NCBI RefSeq assembly: GCF_000473145.1 | Contig: NZ_KI421500.1 | Location: forward strand, 1,364,225 to 1,428,224 | Source of the DNA: Leisingera daeponensis DSM 23529 | GTDB lineage: Bacteria; Pseudomonadota; Alphaproteobacteria; Rhodobacterales; Rhodobacteraceae | DNA length: 64,000 bases | Direction: 5' to 3' | Shown: positions 45,936 through 54,771 of the stretch, one piece after another | Layout of the letters: every line of letters begins with the position of its first letter | How positions within the stretch are numbered: position 1 is the stretch's first letter | Notes under the pieces: model-generated | The model's database searches: none | The model's input: the letters and a program-made list of their open reading frames with translations, nothing else | What the model was told of the DNA's origin: nothing | Made by a program: the position numbers and the translations under genes

Positions 45936-47564
45936 ATGGGGTGGATGGCGGATGAAACCGGTCTGGAGAAGACCGCCGCAAATTATGTGCCGCTGACGCC
46001 GCTGTCGCATCTGCAGCGGGCGGCGCAGGTGTTTCCGGACCATCTGGCCGTCAGCTATGGCAAGCACCGCAAGACCTATGCCGAGTATCACGAGCGCTGC
46101 ACCCGGCTGGCGTCCGGCCTGGCCAGGCTGGGGGTGAAGCCCGGCGATGTGGTGGCCACCCTGCTGCCGAACATCCCCGCCCAGGCGGAGGCGCATTTCG
46201 GCGTGCCCGCTTGCGGTGCGGTGCTGAACACCATCAACACCCGGCTGGATGTCGGTACGGTCGCCTATATCTTCGGCCACGGCGAGGCCAAGGCGGTGCT
46301 GGTCGATCCGCAGTTCCTGGAACTGGCCGAGGCCGCGGTGGAGGAGATGGAAGGCCCTGCCCCCATCCTGATCGAAGTGGCCGATGACCAGGCAACCTGG
46401 CACGCCACCGGCCGCCATATGGAGTATGAGGCGCTGCTGGCCAGTGGCGATCCGGACTTCCAGTGGGTCATGCCCGAAGACGAATGGGAGAGCCTGGCGC
46501 TGAATTATACCTCCGGCACCACCGGGCGGCCCAAGGGCGTGGTCTATCACCACCGCGGCGCTTACCTGATGACCATGGGCACGGTGGTGTCCTGGCGGAT
46601 GGTGCTGCACCCGGTCTATCTGACCATTGTGCCGCTGTTCCACTGCAACGGCTGGAACCACACCTGGATGATGCCGCTGGTCGGCGGCACACTGGTCTGC
46701 TGCCGCGATATCAGCGCGCAGAATATCTACAACGCCATCCATTACGAGGGCGTCACCCATTTCGGCGGCGCGCCGATCGTGCTGAACATGCTGGTGAACG
46801 CGCTGGACGAGGAACGCCGCACCTTTGATCACACGGTGGAGGTCTTCACTGCCGGCGCCCCGCCCGCCCCCGCGACACTTTCGAAGATCGAAAACCTCGG
46901 CTTCAACATCACCCATGTCTACGGGCTGACCGAGACTTTCGGGCATGTCACCGAGTGCTACTGGAAGGCGGCGGAATGGGACGGTCTGGACAAGGCGGGC
47001 ATTGCCGCCAAAAAGTCCCGCCAGGGTGTCGCCATGCCGATGCTGGAGCCGGTGGTGGTGCGCGACAGCGAGCACAATGTGCTGCCGATGGACGGCCAGA
47101 GCCAGGGGGAGATTGCGCTGCGCGGCAATGTGGTGATGAAGGGCTATCTGAAAAACCCGGACGCCACGGCGGAGGCCTTCAAGGGCGGCTATTTCAACTC
47201 CGGCGACCTCGCCGTGCAGCACCCCGACGGCTATATCCAGATCGCTGACCGTGCCAAGGACATCATCATCTCGGGCGGCGAGAACATCTCCTCTGTCGAG
47301 GTGGAGGGCGTGCTGATGGCGCATCCCGATGTGCTGCTGGCCGCGGTCGCGGCGATGCCGGACGAAAAATGGGGCGAGGTGCCCTGCGCCTTTGTCGAGC
47401 TGAAGCCGGGCGCCAGCACCGATGAGGCGGCGCTGATCGCCTTCTCGCGCGAGACGCTCGCAGGCTTCAAGGCGCCGAAGAAAGTGGTGTTTCAGGAGCT
47501 GCCCAAAACCTCCACCGGCAAGATCCAGAAGTTCGAGCTGAGGAAAATCGCAAAGAACCTGTAA
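45936..47564 (+). CDS. dmdB: acyl-CoA ligase closely resembling methylmercaptopropionate-CoA ligase DmdB
   Basis: A 542-residue ANL-superfamily enzyme. The start follows GGGGAGGA. The N-terminus (GWMADETGLEKTAANYVPLTPLSH) resembles, from memory, that of Roseobacter DmdB. ATP/AMP motifs are YTSGTTGRPKGVVYHHRG, FHCNGWNHTW, VYGLTETFG, GYFNSGDLAV and the catalytic lysine in KTSTGKIQKFELRK. DmdB activates methylmercaptopropionate in DMSP demethylation. Related ligases accept short and medium fatty acids, so the name needs testing. It stands alone between a divergent transporter and a terminator. Confidence 0.75.
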   Translation: MGWMADETGLEKTAANYVPLTPLSHLQRAAQVFPDHLAVSYGKHRKTYAEYHERCTRLASGLARLGVKPGDVVATLLPNIPAQAEAHFGVPACGAVLNTINTRLDVGTVAYIFGHGEAKAVLVDPQFLELAEAAVEEMEGPAPILIEVADDQATWHATGRHMEYEALLASGDPDFQWVMPEDEWESLALNYTSGTTGRPKGVVYHHRGAYLMTMGTVVSWRMVLHPVYLTIVPLFHCNGWNHTWMMPLVGGTLVCCRDISAQNIYNAIHYEGVTHFGGAPIVLNMLVNALDEERRTFDHTVEVFTAGAPPAPATLSKIENLGFNITHVYGLTETFGHVTECYWKAAEWDGLDKAGIAAKKSRQGVAMPMLEPVVVRDSEHNVLPMDGQSQGEIALRGNVVMKGYLKNPDATAEAFKGGYFNSGDLAVQHPDGYIQIADRAKDIIISGGENISSVEVEGVLMAHPDVLLAAVAAMPDEKWGEVPCAFVELKPGASTDEAALIAFSRETLAGFKAPKKVVFQELPKTSTGKIQKFELRKIAKNL

Positions 47565-47586
47565 TTTCCGGCTGTGAAGGCGGTCC

Positions 47587-47618
47587 GGGGCGGCAAAGCA
47601 AATTGCCGCCCCTGTTTT
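47587..47618 (+). terminator. intrinsic terminator after the ligase gene
   Basis: GGGGCGGCAA-AGCAAA-TTGCCGCCCC then TGTTTTA: a perfect 10-bp stem with a short T-run, 22 bases after the stop. Confidence 0.82.
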
Positions 47619-47667
47619 ATGTGATTATTCTGGCGCCAATGATAAACACGGGGGCCGGGCGGGCTGC

Positions 47668-48678
47668 ATGACGGCATTGAAGGAATTTGAGCGGCTGGAG
47701 GCTGCGGGCTTGTGGCGCGCAGATCCTGGGGCGCAGCGGCGGGATGTGATCATCTCGCTGGGCGATGCGACGCTGACGATTGCCAGCATGAATGACCGGC
47801 CGCTGGCGCATTGGTCGCTGGCTGCGGTGGAGCGGGCCAATCCCGGCGAATTCCCAGCCCTGTTCCACCCCGACGGCGACCCCGGCGAGACGCTGGAAAT
47901 CGCCGCGGATGAAACCGCCATGCTGGAGGCGATCTCCCGGGTGCAGAACGCCATCGGCCGCTCCCGAGCGCGGCCCGGGCGGCTGCGGGCGGTCAGCATT
48001 CTGGGCATGCTGGCGCTGGTGATGGCGCTGCTGGTGCTGTGGCTGCCCGGCGCCGTCACGCGCCACGCGGTCAGCGTGGTGCCTGAGATCAAGCGCAAGG
48101 CCATCGGCCAGGCGCTTTTGGGGCGGATCGAGCGGGTCTCCGGCCCGGCCTGCGCCACGCCGGAGGCGGCGCCGATCCTGAAGACCCTGGCACAGCGCAC
48201 CGGGGTGCGGCAGCTGGCGGTGCTGCGCTCCGGCATTCCCGGCAGCCTGCATCTGCCCGGCGGCATCGTGCTGCTGAATCGCGCCTATGTGGAGGATTTC
48301 GAGGATCCGGCAGTGGCGGCCGGCGCAATTCTGGCAGAACGCGCCCGCGCTGAGGCCAGCGACCCGATGTTCGAGCTGCTGGAGGCGGGCGGGGTTCTTG
48401 CCACCTTCAAGCTGCTGACCACCGGCGATGTGGACCGCTCTACCCTGGACGCCTATGCCGAGGCCACCCTGGCCAGCCCGCGGCCCGCGCTTTCGGACCA
48501 GGTGCTGCTGGCGGAATTTGCCCGCGCCGCCCTGCCCTCCTCGCCCTACGCCTATGCGCTGGATATCACGGGTGAATCGGTGCTGGGGCTGATCGAAGCC
48601 GACCCGATGGCCGGCCGCGAGCTGGAGCCGGTGCTGAACGACCGCGACTGGGTGCAGCTGCAAAACATCTGCGGCTGA
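47668..48678 (+). CDS. membrane protein of unknown function with a degenerate M48-like core
   Basis: A 336-residue protein. Residues 1-105 are soluble with AMLEAISRVQNAIGR; one membrane helix follows (about 110-130, SILGMLALVMALLVLW). The rest resembles M48 metalloprotease topology: the segment SLHLPGGIVLLNRAYVEDF then DPAVAAGAILAERARAEASD (residues about 192-232) aligns by pattern with the PGG..GLL....ELA.VLAHEIAH region of BepA-type peptidases, but the HExxH position reads AERARAE. So it would be an inactive relative, if related at all (inference). There are no close partners; a methyltransferase starts 111 bases later. Confidence 0.6.
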   Translation: MTALKEFERLEAAGLWRADPGAQRRDVIISLGDATLTIASMNDRPLAHWSLAAVERANPGEFPALFHPDGDPGETLEIAADETAMLEAISRVQNAIGRSRARPGRLRAVSILGMLALVMALLVLWLPGAVTRHAVSVVPEIKRKAIGQALLGRIERVSGPACATPEAAPILKTLAQRTGVRQLAVLRSGIPGSLHLPGGIVLLNRAYVEDFEDPAVAAGAILAERARAEASDPMFELLEAGGVLATFKLLTTGDVDRSTLDAYAEATLASPRPALSDQVLLAEFARAALPSSPYAYALDITGESVLGLIEADPMAGRELEPVLNDRDWVQLQNICG

Positions 48679-48789
48679 TCCCGTCCGCGGCCCTGCCGCC
48701 CGCTGCCATAACCCTGCCAATCGCCCGAATGCGCCGGATCTGCTAGGATCGTCAAATCTGCGCAAACGCGTGTTCAGGGGGATGGAGCC

Positions 48790-49602
48790 ATGCCGGAGAC
48801 TGCAGCCAGATTTACGGGGAATATTCCAAGCTATTATGACAGGGGCCTGGGGCCGGTTATTTTCAGTGACTATGCGGATGACCTGGCCGCACGGTGCCGC
48901 GGCCACAGCCCGCAAAACGTGCTGGAACTGGCGGCGGGAACCGGGATTGTCTCGCAGCGGCTGAGGCGCAGTCTGCCGCCGGACTGCAAGCTGACTGTCA
49001 CCGACCTGAACGAACCGATGCTGGCCGTGGCAGAGGCGAAACTGTCGGGTGCCGCGAATGTCACCTTTCAAACCGCCGATGCGATGACGCTGCCCTTTGC
49101 CGATGGCAGCTTTGATCTGGTTGCCTGCCAGTTCGGGGTGATGTTCTTTCCCGGCAAACCCGCCGCCTTCCGGGAAGCCGCGCGGGTGCTGAAGCCCGGC
49201 GGGCGGTATATCTTCAGCGTTTGGGCGCCAATGGCGCAGAACCCGTTTGCGGAAATCGCCGACGGCGAGGCCGCCCGGTTCTTCCCCGATGATCCGCCGG
49301 GGTTCTACAAGGTGCCGTTCCATTACGGCGACCCCGAAGCGGTGAAGGCGGACCTGAACGGGGAGGACTGGACCGACGCCGGCCATGAAGCGGTTGCGCT
49401 GGATAAGGCCCTGGAGGATCCGGAGACATTTGCGGAGGCGCTGGTCTATGGCAATCCGATGATCGACGAAATCCGCAGCCGGGGCGGCGTGGATCCCGAT
49501 GAGGTCGCCAGCGCCATTCTGGACGCCCTGCGCGCCCGGCTTGGGCCGCCGCCGCTGCGGATGCCGCTGGCCGCTTATGTCTTTACCTGCCAGCGGCGGT
49601 AG
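48790..49602 (+). CDS. class I SAM-dependent methyltransferase
   Basis: A 270-residue methyltransferase. SAM-binding motif I is NVLELAAGTGIVSQRL (about 38-53), followed by TVTDLNEPMLAVAEAKL, NVTFQTADAMTLPFADGSFDLVACQFGVMFF and ARVLKPGGRYIFSVW, as in UbiE/COQ5-like and related enzymes. The C-terminal third is less conserved (WTDAGHEAVALD). Its ribosome site is weak (GGGGGATGGAGCC). The substrate is unknown. Confidence 0.87.
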   Translation: MPETAARFTGNIPSYYDRGLGPVIFSDYADDLAARCRGHSPQNVLELAAGTGIVSQRLRRSLPPDCKLTVTDLNEPMLAVAEAKLSGAANVTFQTADAMTLPFADGSFDLVACQFGVMFFPGKPAAFREAARVLKPGGRYIFSVWAPMAQNPFAEIADGEAARFFPDDPPGFYKVPFHYGDPEAVKADLNGEDWTDAGHEAVALDKALEDPETFAEALVYGNPMIDEIRSRGGVDPDEVASAILDALRARLGPPPLRMPLAAYVFTCQRR

Positions 49603-49647
49603 CGCCAGGCTCCCGTCCATCAGCGCGCGAAGACCAGACAGACGGCG

Positions 49648-49675
49648 AAAAAAAGGCCGGGCAGCAGCCCGGCCT
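49648..49675 (-). terminator. terminator of the SPOR-protein gene
   Basis: AGGCCGGGC-AGCA-GCCCGGCCT with seven A on the plus side, i.e. TTTTTTT after the stem on the minus strand. It lies 24 bases past the SPOR stop and may also serve the convergent methyltransferase gene. Confidence 0.85.
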
Positions 49676-49699
49676 GTTCATCCGCATGCCCGCAGAATG

Positions 49700-50887
49700 T
49701 TATCTGCTGAGCCGGGCGCCGCTGAAACCGGCCTGCTGCGCCTTGGCCAGCGCGGCGGCGGCCTGGCCTGCGTCCCGGTACGGCCCTGCCATCACAACCT
49801 TGTAGGGCTGACCCTTGCGGCTGACGGTGCCCAGACGCACCGGCAGCCCCGATGCGGCCAGCTTGCGGGCCGCGGCGCGGGCCTGACCCGCGTCTGCGTA
49901 GGTCGCGGCCCGGACATAGCGCGCCGCAGCGGCGGCGTGTTCCGGTGCCTCTGCGCCTGGTGCCGAGCGGGTGGACAGGCGCAGCCCGGTTTCCTTTGCC
50001 TCAGCCGGGCTGCGGCGGGCCTCGCGCGGCAGTCTTACCGTGGGACGGTCCAGCGGCAGCTGCACCAAACTGCGCGGCACCTCGTCGTTCCAGACCCGCG
50101 CCATCTGCGCGTCCCCTTGCGGCGAGCGCAGGCCGCGCATCGGGTTCAGGCGGCCGTCTTCGCGCTCAACCCTCAGATAGCCGGGCGGGACCTGGGCCGC
50201 GCCGCTCACCACCGCAGGCCGCACCGTGCGCACCGCGCGCTGCGGGTTGAGGCGGCCGTCGGTCCAGACCGGCCGGTAGCCCTGGGGCACCTGGAAACTG
50301 TTGCTGAGGCGGCGCTCCTGGTAGATGTGGGTCTGCACCACCCGGGTGTTCGGCGTCAGCAGCACGGAGGACTGCGGCGCAGCGGCGGCGGACGCCGGGG
50401 CTACCCGCACCACTTTCCTGACCGCCGGCGCGGTGGCAGCGGCAGGCGCCGGGCGGGCGCTGGCGGTTTGCGGCGTGCTGCGCGGTTTGGCGGTGGCCGC
50501 CACCTGGGGCGGCGGGCTGGCCGCAGCCGGTGCAGAGGCGGCCGGCGCGGGTTCTGCCGTCTGTGCGGGCTGCTGGCTGGGCTCCAGCGTGATCAGCTCC
50601 GGTGCTGCGGCGCGCGGCTGCTGCTGGGTGGTTCCGGCCAGCTGGGTCGGCTGCAAACCGCAGATCTGCTTGCGCGAGCGCGTCACCTGCGGCACCCAGG
50701 TCACGTTGCCGTCAATGCCTGCCCGGATGTAGACACACCCGCGGCTGTCGACAAATTGCCGCCCGTCATAGGAGGCTGGCGGAAATTCGGCGGGCGGGCT
50801 GGTTGGGCGCAGAGTTTGCGCCTGTCCACCTGCCGCGCCTGATGTCCCCGCGATGATGGCCAGTGCAATAATTCTAGTTATTTTCAT
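49700..50887 (-). CDS. SPOR-domain protein, secreted or membrane-attached
   Basis: A 395-residue protein starting at 50887, with an N-terminal signal peptide (ITRIIALAIIAGTSGAAGGQAQ). There is a short cysteine-containing domain (SRGCVYIRAGIDGNVTWVPQ, RKQICGLQ), then a long Ala/Pro-rich linker (residues about 95-200) and a C-terminal SPOR domain (AARYVRAATYADAGQARAAARKL, YKVVMAGPYRDAGQAAAAL). SPOR domains bind denuded peptidoglycan at the division site. A segment is imperfectly duplicated: VPQGYRPVWTDGRLNP and VPPGYLRVEREDGRLNP. The gene is alone on the minus strand; a terminator follows. Confidence 0.85.
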   Translation of the reverse strand: MKITRIIALAIIAGTSGAAGGQAQTLRPTSPPAEFPPASYDGRQFVDSRGCVYIRAGIDGNVTWVPQVTRSRKQICGLQPTQLAGTTQQQPRAAAPELITLEPSQQPAQTAEPAPAASAPAAASPPPQVAATAKPRSTPQTASARPAPAAATAPAVRKVVRVAPASAAAAPQSSVLLTPNTRVVQTHIYQERRLSNSFQVPQGYRPVWTDGRLNPQRAVRTVRPAVVSGAAQVPPGYLRVEREDGRLNPMRGLRSPQGDAQMARVWNDEVPRSLVQLPLDRPTVRLPREARRSPAEAKETGLRLSTRSAPGAEAPEHAAAAARYVRAATYADAGQARAAARKLAASGLPVRLGTVSRKGQPYKVVMAGPYRDAGQAAAALAKAQQAGFSGARLSR

Positions 50888-51066
50888 TCCTGAGCCCCAC
50901 AAAATATGGCTGCAGGATGCCTGACTCTGGCTTGTGAGTAAAGATTTTGCGGCAACAATAGGGCTGCGCTCCGGCAATTTTTGCGCCAATTGGAGCGAAT
51001 GGCCGCAAGGGCCGGATCTGCCCGCGCACGGCCAGGGCGCCCTGAGGCGCCTTGGCGCAGTGGGTG

Positions 51067-51699
51067 TTACTTGGTGCCGAACATCCGGTCGCCGGCATCG
51101 CCCAGGCCCGGCAGGATATAGCCCTTGGCATTGATTTCGCGGTCCAGCGACGCGGTGACGATCGGCACATCCGGGTGCGCCTCTTTCATCCGGGCAACGC
51201 CTTCGGGCGACGCCAGCAGGCACAGGAAGCGGATGTTGTTGGCGCCGGCTTCCTTCAGCAGGTCGACGGCCGCGGCAGAGCTGTTGCCGGTGGCCAGCAT
51301 CGGGTCCACCGCGATCACCAGACGGTCCTTCAGCCCTTCGGGCGCCTTGAAGTAATACTGCACCGGCTCCAGGGTTTCCTCGTCGCGGTAGAGGCCGACA
51401 AAACCGACGCGGGCCGAGGGGATCAGCTCCAGCACGCCGTCCAGCATCCCGTTGCCCGCCCGCAGGATCGATACCAGCGCCAGTTTCTTGCCCGCCAGGA
51501 TCGGCGCTTCCATTTCCTCCATCGGGGTTTCGATGGTGGTGGTGGTCAGCGGCATCTCGCGGGTGATTTCATAGGCCAGGAGCTGGGTGATCTCGCGCAG
51601 CAGGCGGCGGAAGCCCGCGGTGGACGTGCCCTTGTCCCGCATCAGGGTCAGCTTGTGCTGCACAAGCGGGTGATCAACAACGGTCAGGTGGTCGGTCAT
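51067..51699 (-). CDS. upp: uracil phosphoribosyltransferase
   Basis: A 210-residue enzyme making UMP from uracil and PRPP. The PRPP loop is [21 protein letters not shown] and the typical end is [17 protein letters not shown]. Length equals E. coli Upp (208). It is the last gene of the minus-strand salvage run, 75 bases after deoB. GAGGAGTGCCCC precedes the start. Confidence 0.95.
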   Translation of the reverse strand: MTDHLTVVDHPLVQHKLTLMRDKGTSTAGFRRLLREITQLLAYEITREMPLTTTTIETPMEEMEAPILAGKKLALVSILRAGNGMLDGVLELIPSARVGFVGLYRDEETLEPVQYYFKAPEGLKDRLVIAVDPMLATGNSSAAAVDLLKEAGANNIRFLCLLASPEGVARMKEAHPDVPIVTASLDREINAKGYILPGLGDAGDRMFGTK

Positions 51700-51774
51700 G
51701 GGGCACTCCTCAGATTTGGTTGCAGCGCTTTTACGGGCTTGGCCGCGGCAGGCAAGCGGGTTTTGACCGCCGGG

Positions 51775-52986
51775 TCAAAGAAAACTCTTGCCCGGACCCT
51801 GGGCCGGGACGTTCAGATGGGCCGCGACAGAGACGCCCATATCGGCAAATTTGACCTGCCCGATGGGGCCTGCGTCAAGCCCTGCGATCAGAACCGGCAC
51901 CTGTTCGCGCGTGTGATCGGAACCGGGCCAACTGGGATCGTTGCCGTGATCGGCAGTCAGCAGCAGCATGTCCCCCTTGCGCAGCTTGGGCAGCAGGCGG
52001 CCGATTTCAGCGTCAAACCACTCCAGCGCGCGGGCATAGCCTGAGATGTCGCGGGTGTGTCCGAACAGGCTGTCGAATTCGACAAAGTTGGCGAAGGTCA
52101 GGCTGCCGTCCTCCGCTGTCTCCACCGCGTCAAACAGATGCTCCATCAGCTTGGCATCAGAGCCTTTTTTCAGGGTGTCGATGCCGGACATGGTAAAGAT
52201 GTCGCCGATCTTGCCGATGGCGTGGACCTTGCGGCCCGCGTCCTGCACCCAGTTGGTCAGAACCGGTGCGGGCGGGGTGATGGCGTAGTCGCGGCGGTTG
52301 GTGGTGCGGGTGAAGCCTTCTGCTGCCGAGCCGATGAAGGGGCGCGCGATGACCCGGCCCACCTTCATCGCGTGCAGGCGCGGGGCAATCGCTTCGCACA
52401 GCTTCAGCAGGCGGTCGAGGCCGAAAGATTCTTCATGCGCGGCGATCTGGAACACGCTGTCGGCGGAGGTGTAGCAGATCGGCTTGCCGGTCCGCATATG
52501 TTCGGCCCCCAGGTCGCTGATGATCACCGTGCCGGAGGCGTGGCAGTTGCCGAGGATACCATCGGTGCCTGCCTGTTCCGCCACAAAGGCGCTCAGATCC
52601 TCAGGGAAGGAGGGCGCCTGATCGGGGAAGTAATGCCAGTCCCAGGGCACCGGCAGGCCTGCCAGCTCCCAATGGCCCGAAGGCGTGTCCTTGCCGCGGC
52701 TGAGTTCGCGGGCACAGCCCCAGCGGCCCTGCGGTTCGGCGTCCAGGCCCGGGAACGGCACCGAGGACGCCAGCCGCATCGCAGCCCCAAGGCCAAGCCG
52801 TTCCAGGTTCGGCACATTCAGCGCGCCGCTGCGGCCCTCGTCCGCCTTGCCGGCGGCACAGGCCTGGGCGATGTGGGCCAGCGTGTTGGCGCCAAGGTCC
52901 GGCAGGTCGCCGTTGAAGAAGGTCCCGGCATCCGGCGCGCCGCCGATGCCGGCGGAGTCCATCACCACAATGAAGGCACGGGGCAT
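51775..52986 (-). CDS. deoB: phosphopentomutase
   Basis: A 403-residue alkaline-phosphatase-superfamily enzyme interconverting (deoxy)ribose 1- and 5-phosphate. Metal ligands appear in VMDSAGIGGAPDA and TADHGNDPSWPGSDHTREQVPV. DTPSGHWELAG and NCHASGT are also family motifs. Its start overlaps the deoA stop (TGATG), so it sits between thymidine phosphorylase and upp in one transcript. Confidence 0.95.
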   Translation of the reverse strand: MPRAFIVVMDSAGIGGAPDAGTFFNGDLPDLGANTLAHIAQACAAGKADEGRSGALNVPNLERLGLGAAMRLASSVPFPGLDAEPQGRWGCARELSRGKDTPSGHWELAGLPVPWDWHYFPDQAPSFPEDLSAFVAEQAGTDGILGNCHASGTVIISDLGAEHMRTGKPICYTSADSVFQIAAHEESFGLDRLLKLCEAIAPRLHAMKVGRVIARPFIGSAAEGFTRTTNRRDYAITPPAPVLTNWVQDAGRKVHAIGKIGDIFTMSGIDTLKKGSDAKLMEHLFDAVETAEDGSLTFANFVEFDSLFGHTRDISGYARALEWFDAEIGRLLPKLRKGDMLLLTADHGNDPSWPGSDHTREQVPVLIAGLDAGPIGQVKFADMGVSVAAHLNVPAQGPGKSFL

Positions 52987-54290
52987 CAGCAGATCCTTTC
53001 GTGAACCAGCGGCGGCAGGGACCGGGGCGCTTCGCCGATGGAGATTGCCGCGAGAAAGGCAGCCTCCGCCGTCTCTGCCGCATCATCGCTGGCGGCGTGG
53101 ATGCGGGCAAGGGTGTCCCCTGCCCCGACCTGCTGGCCCAGGCGGACAATGTCCGAAATCCCGACGCCCGGGTGGATGCGGTCGCTTTCCACCATGCGGC
53201 CGCCGCCAAGGCTGACAACCGCCAGGCCAAGCGCCTCGCCGTTCATGGCTGCGATATGCCCCGTTGAGGGCGCCTTGACCTCGCGGATGACTTCCGCACC
53301 GGGCAGATGGTCTTGCCACCTGCCGGCAAAATCGGCAGGGCCGCCGAGCGCCGCGATCATCCGGGCAAAGCGGTCTGCCGCGCTGCCGTCTGCAAGGGTC
53401 GCGGCAATCCTGGCCGCGCCCTCCGCCGCATCTGCGGCGAGGCCTGCGTGGGACAGCAGCTCGCCGCCCAGGATCGCGGTGATCTCTGCCAGCGGCCCGG
53501 ACGCATCGCCGGTCAGCACCCGCATCACCTCTGCCACCTCCAGCGCGTTGCCAAGCGCAGGCGCCAGCGGCTGGTTCATGTCGGTGATCAGCGCCGACGT
53601 GCGGCAGCCTGCGGCGTTGGCGGTGTCGCACAGGGATTGCGCCAGCGCGCGGGCCTCATCCGCGGTTTTCATAAACGCGCCGGAGCCGATTTTCACGTCC
53701 AGCACCAGCGCGTCCGGGGACGCCGCGAGTTTCTTGGACAGGATCGAGGCGGTGATCAGATCGAGGCTTTCGACGGTGCCGGTCACGTCGCGGATCGCAT
53801 AAAGCCGCTTGTCCGCAGGCGCGATCTGGGCGGTGGCGCCAACAATGGCGCAGCCGGTGTCCTGCATCATGCCCCGCAGATGGTCTTCGCTGACGTTGAT
53901 GGAGACGCCGGGAATGGCCTCGAGCTTGTCCAGCGTGCCGCCGGTATGGCCCAGCCCGCGGCCCGAAATCATCGGCACATAGGCACCGCAAGCCGCCAGC
54001 GCAGGCGCCAGCAGCAGCGAGACGCAATCGCCCACGCCGCCGGTGGAATGCTTGTCCAGCACCGGGCCGTCCAGATCCCAATGCAGCACATCGCCGGTAT
54101 CGCGCATCGCCAGGGTCAGCGCGCGGCGGCCCTCGACGCTGAGGCCCTGCAGGCAGACGGCCATGGCAAAGGCCCCGGCCTGCGCATCCGACACCGCGCC
54201 GCTGGCCAGGCCATCGGCAAACCAGCGCAGCTCCGCTTCGCCGGGGGGGTCGCCGCGCCGGAGCTTTGCGTTGATGGCGCGGGCGTCCAT
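52986..54290 (-). CDS. deoA: thymidine phosphorylase
   Basis: A 434-residue enzyme (from ATG 54290; a GTG one codon upstream is possible) that phosphorolyses thymidine to thymine and deoxyribose 1-phosphate. Motifs are KHSTGGVGDCVSLLLAPALAACG (phosphate site), MISGRGLGHTGGTLDKLEAIPG and KIGSGAFMKTADEARALA. Length fits DeoA (440). Overlaps with cdd (TGATG) and deoB show a tight operon. Confidence 0.95.
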   Translation of the reverse strand: MDARAINAKLRRGDPPGEAELRWFADGLASGAVSDAQAGAFAMAVCLQGLSVEGRRALTLAMRDTGDVLHWDLDGPVLDKHSTGGVGDCVSLLLAPALAACGAYVPMISGRGLGHTGGTLDKLEAIPGVSINVSEDHLRGMMQDTGCAIVGATAQIAPADKRLYAIRDVTGTVESLDLITASILSKKLAASPDALVLDVKIGSGAFMKTADEARALAQSLCDTANAAGCRTSALITDMNQPLAPALGNALEVAEVMRVLTGDASGPLAEITAILGGELLSHAGLAADAAEGAARIAATLADGSAADRFARMIAALGGPADFAGRWQDHLPGAEVIREVKAPSTGHIAAMNGEALGLAVVSLGGGRMVESDRIHPGVGISDIVRLGQQVGAGDTLARIHAASDDAAETAEAAFLAAISIGEAPRSLPPLVHERIC

Positions 54291-54682
54291 CACTTGCGCT
54301 CCAAATGGTCCGTGTCAAAGGCGCCCGGCAGCAGGTCGCCGACGGTGGATTCCCGTTCGGCGCCATCGGTGGTGGCCATGGTCACCTTCACGTCATTGCC
54401 GGCGAATTCCTTGATCTTCTGGCGGCAGCCGCCGCAGGGCGGGATCGGCGACGGGCAATCGGCGATCACATAGACCTCGGCCAGTTCCGTCTCGCCCGCG
54501 GCCACCATCGCGGCGATGGCGCCGGCCTCGGCACAGGTGCCTTCGGGATAGGCCACGTTTTCGACGTTGCAGCCAACGTAGATCTGGCCGGAGGCGGAGC
54601 GCACGGCAGCGCCTACCTTGAAGTTGGAATAAGGCGCGTGGGCGTTTTCGCGGACGGCGGCGGCGGCGTTTCTGAGGCTCAT
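54290..54682 (-). CDS. cdd: cytidine deaminase
   Basis: A 130-residue homotetramer-type enzyme. Zinc and catalytic motifs are TCAEAGAI (Cys, Glu) and PPCGGCRQKI; APYSNFKVGAAV and GCNVENVAYPEGTC bind nucleoside. ATG 54682 is chosen, preceded by GGGGAA; an upstream in-frame start at 54775 would reach into the cupin gene. It opens the salvage run cdd-deoA-deoB-upp. Confidence 0.93.
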   Translation of the reverse strand: MSLRNAAAAVRENAHAPYSNFKVGAAVRSASGQIYVGCNVENVAYPEGTCAEAGAIAAMVAAGETELAEVYVIADCPSPIPPCGGCRQKIKEFAGNDVKVTMATTDGAERESTVGDLLPGAFDTDHLERK

Positions 54683-54771
54683 GGCGATTCCCCGTTTTTT
54701 GATCGTCTGGTCAAGGTGCCGCAGGATAGCGGAAACGGCCCGGGGAGCGAAAGCCCCCGGGCGCGGTTCCG

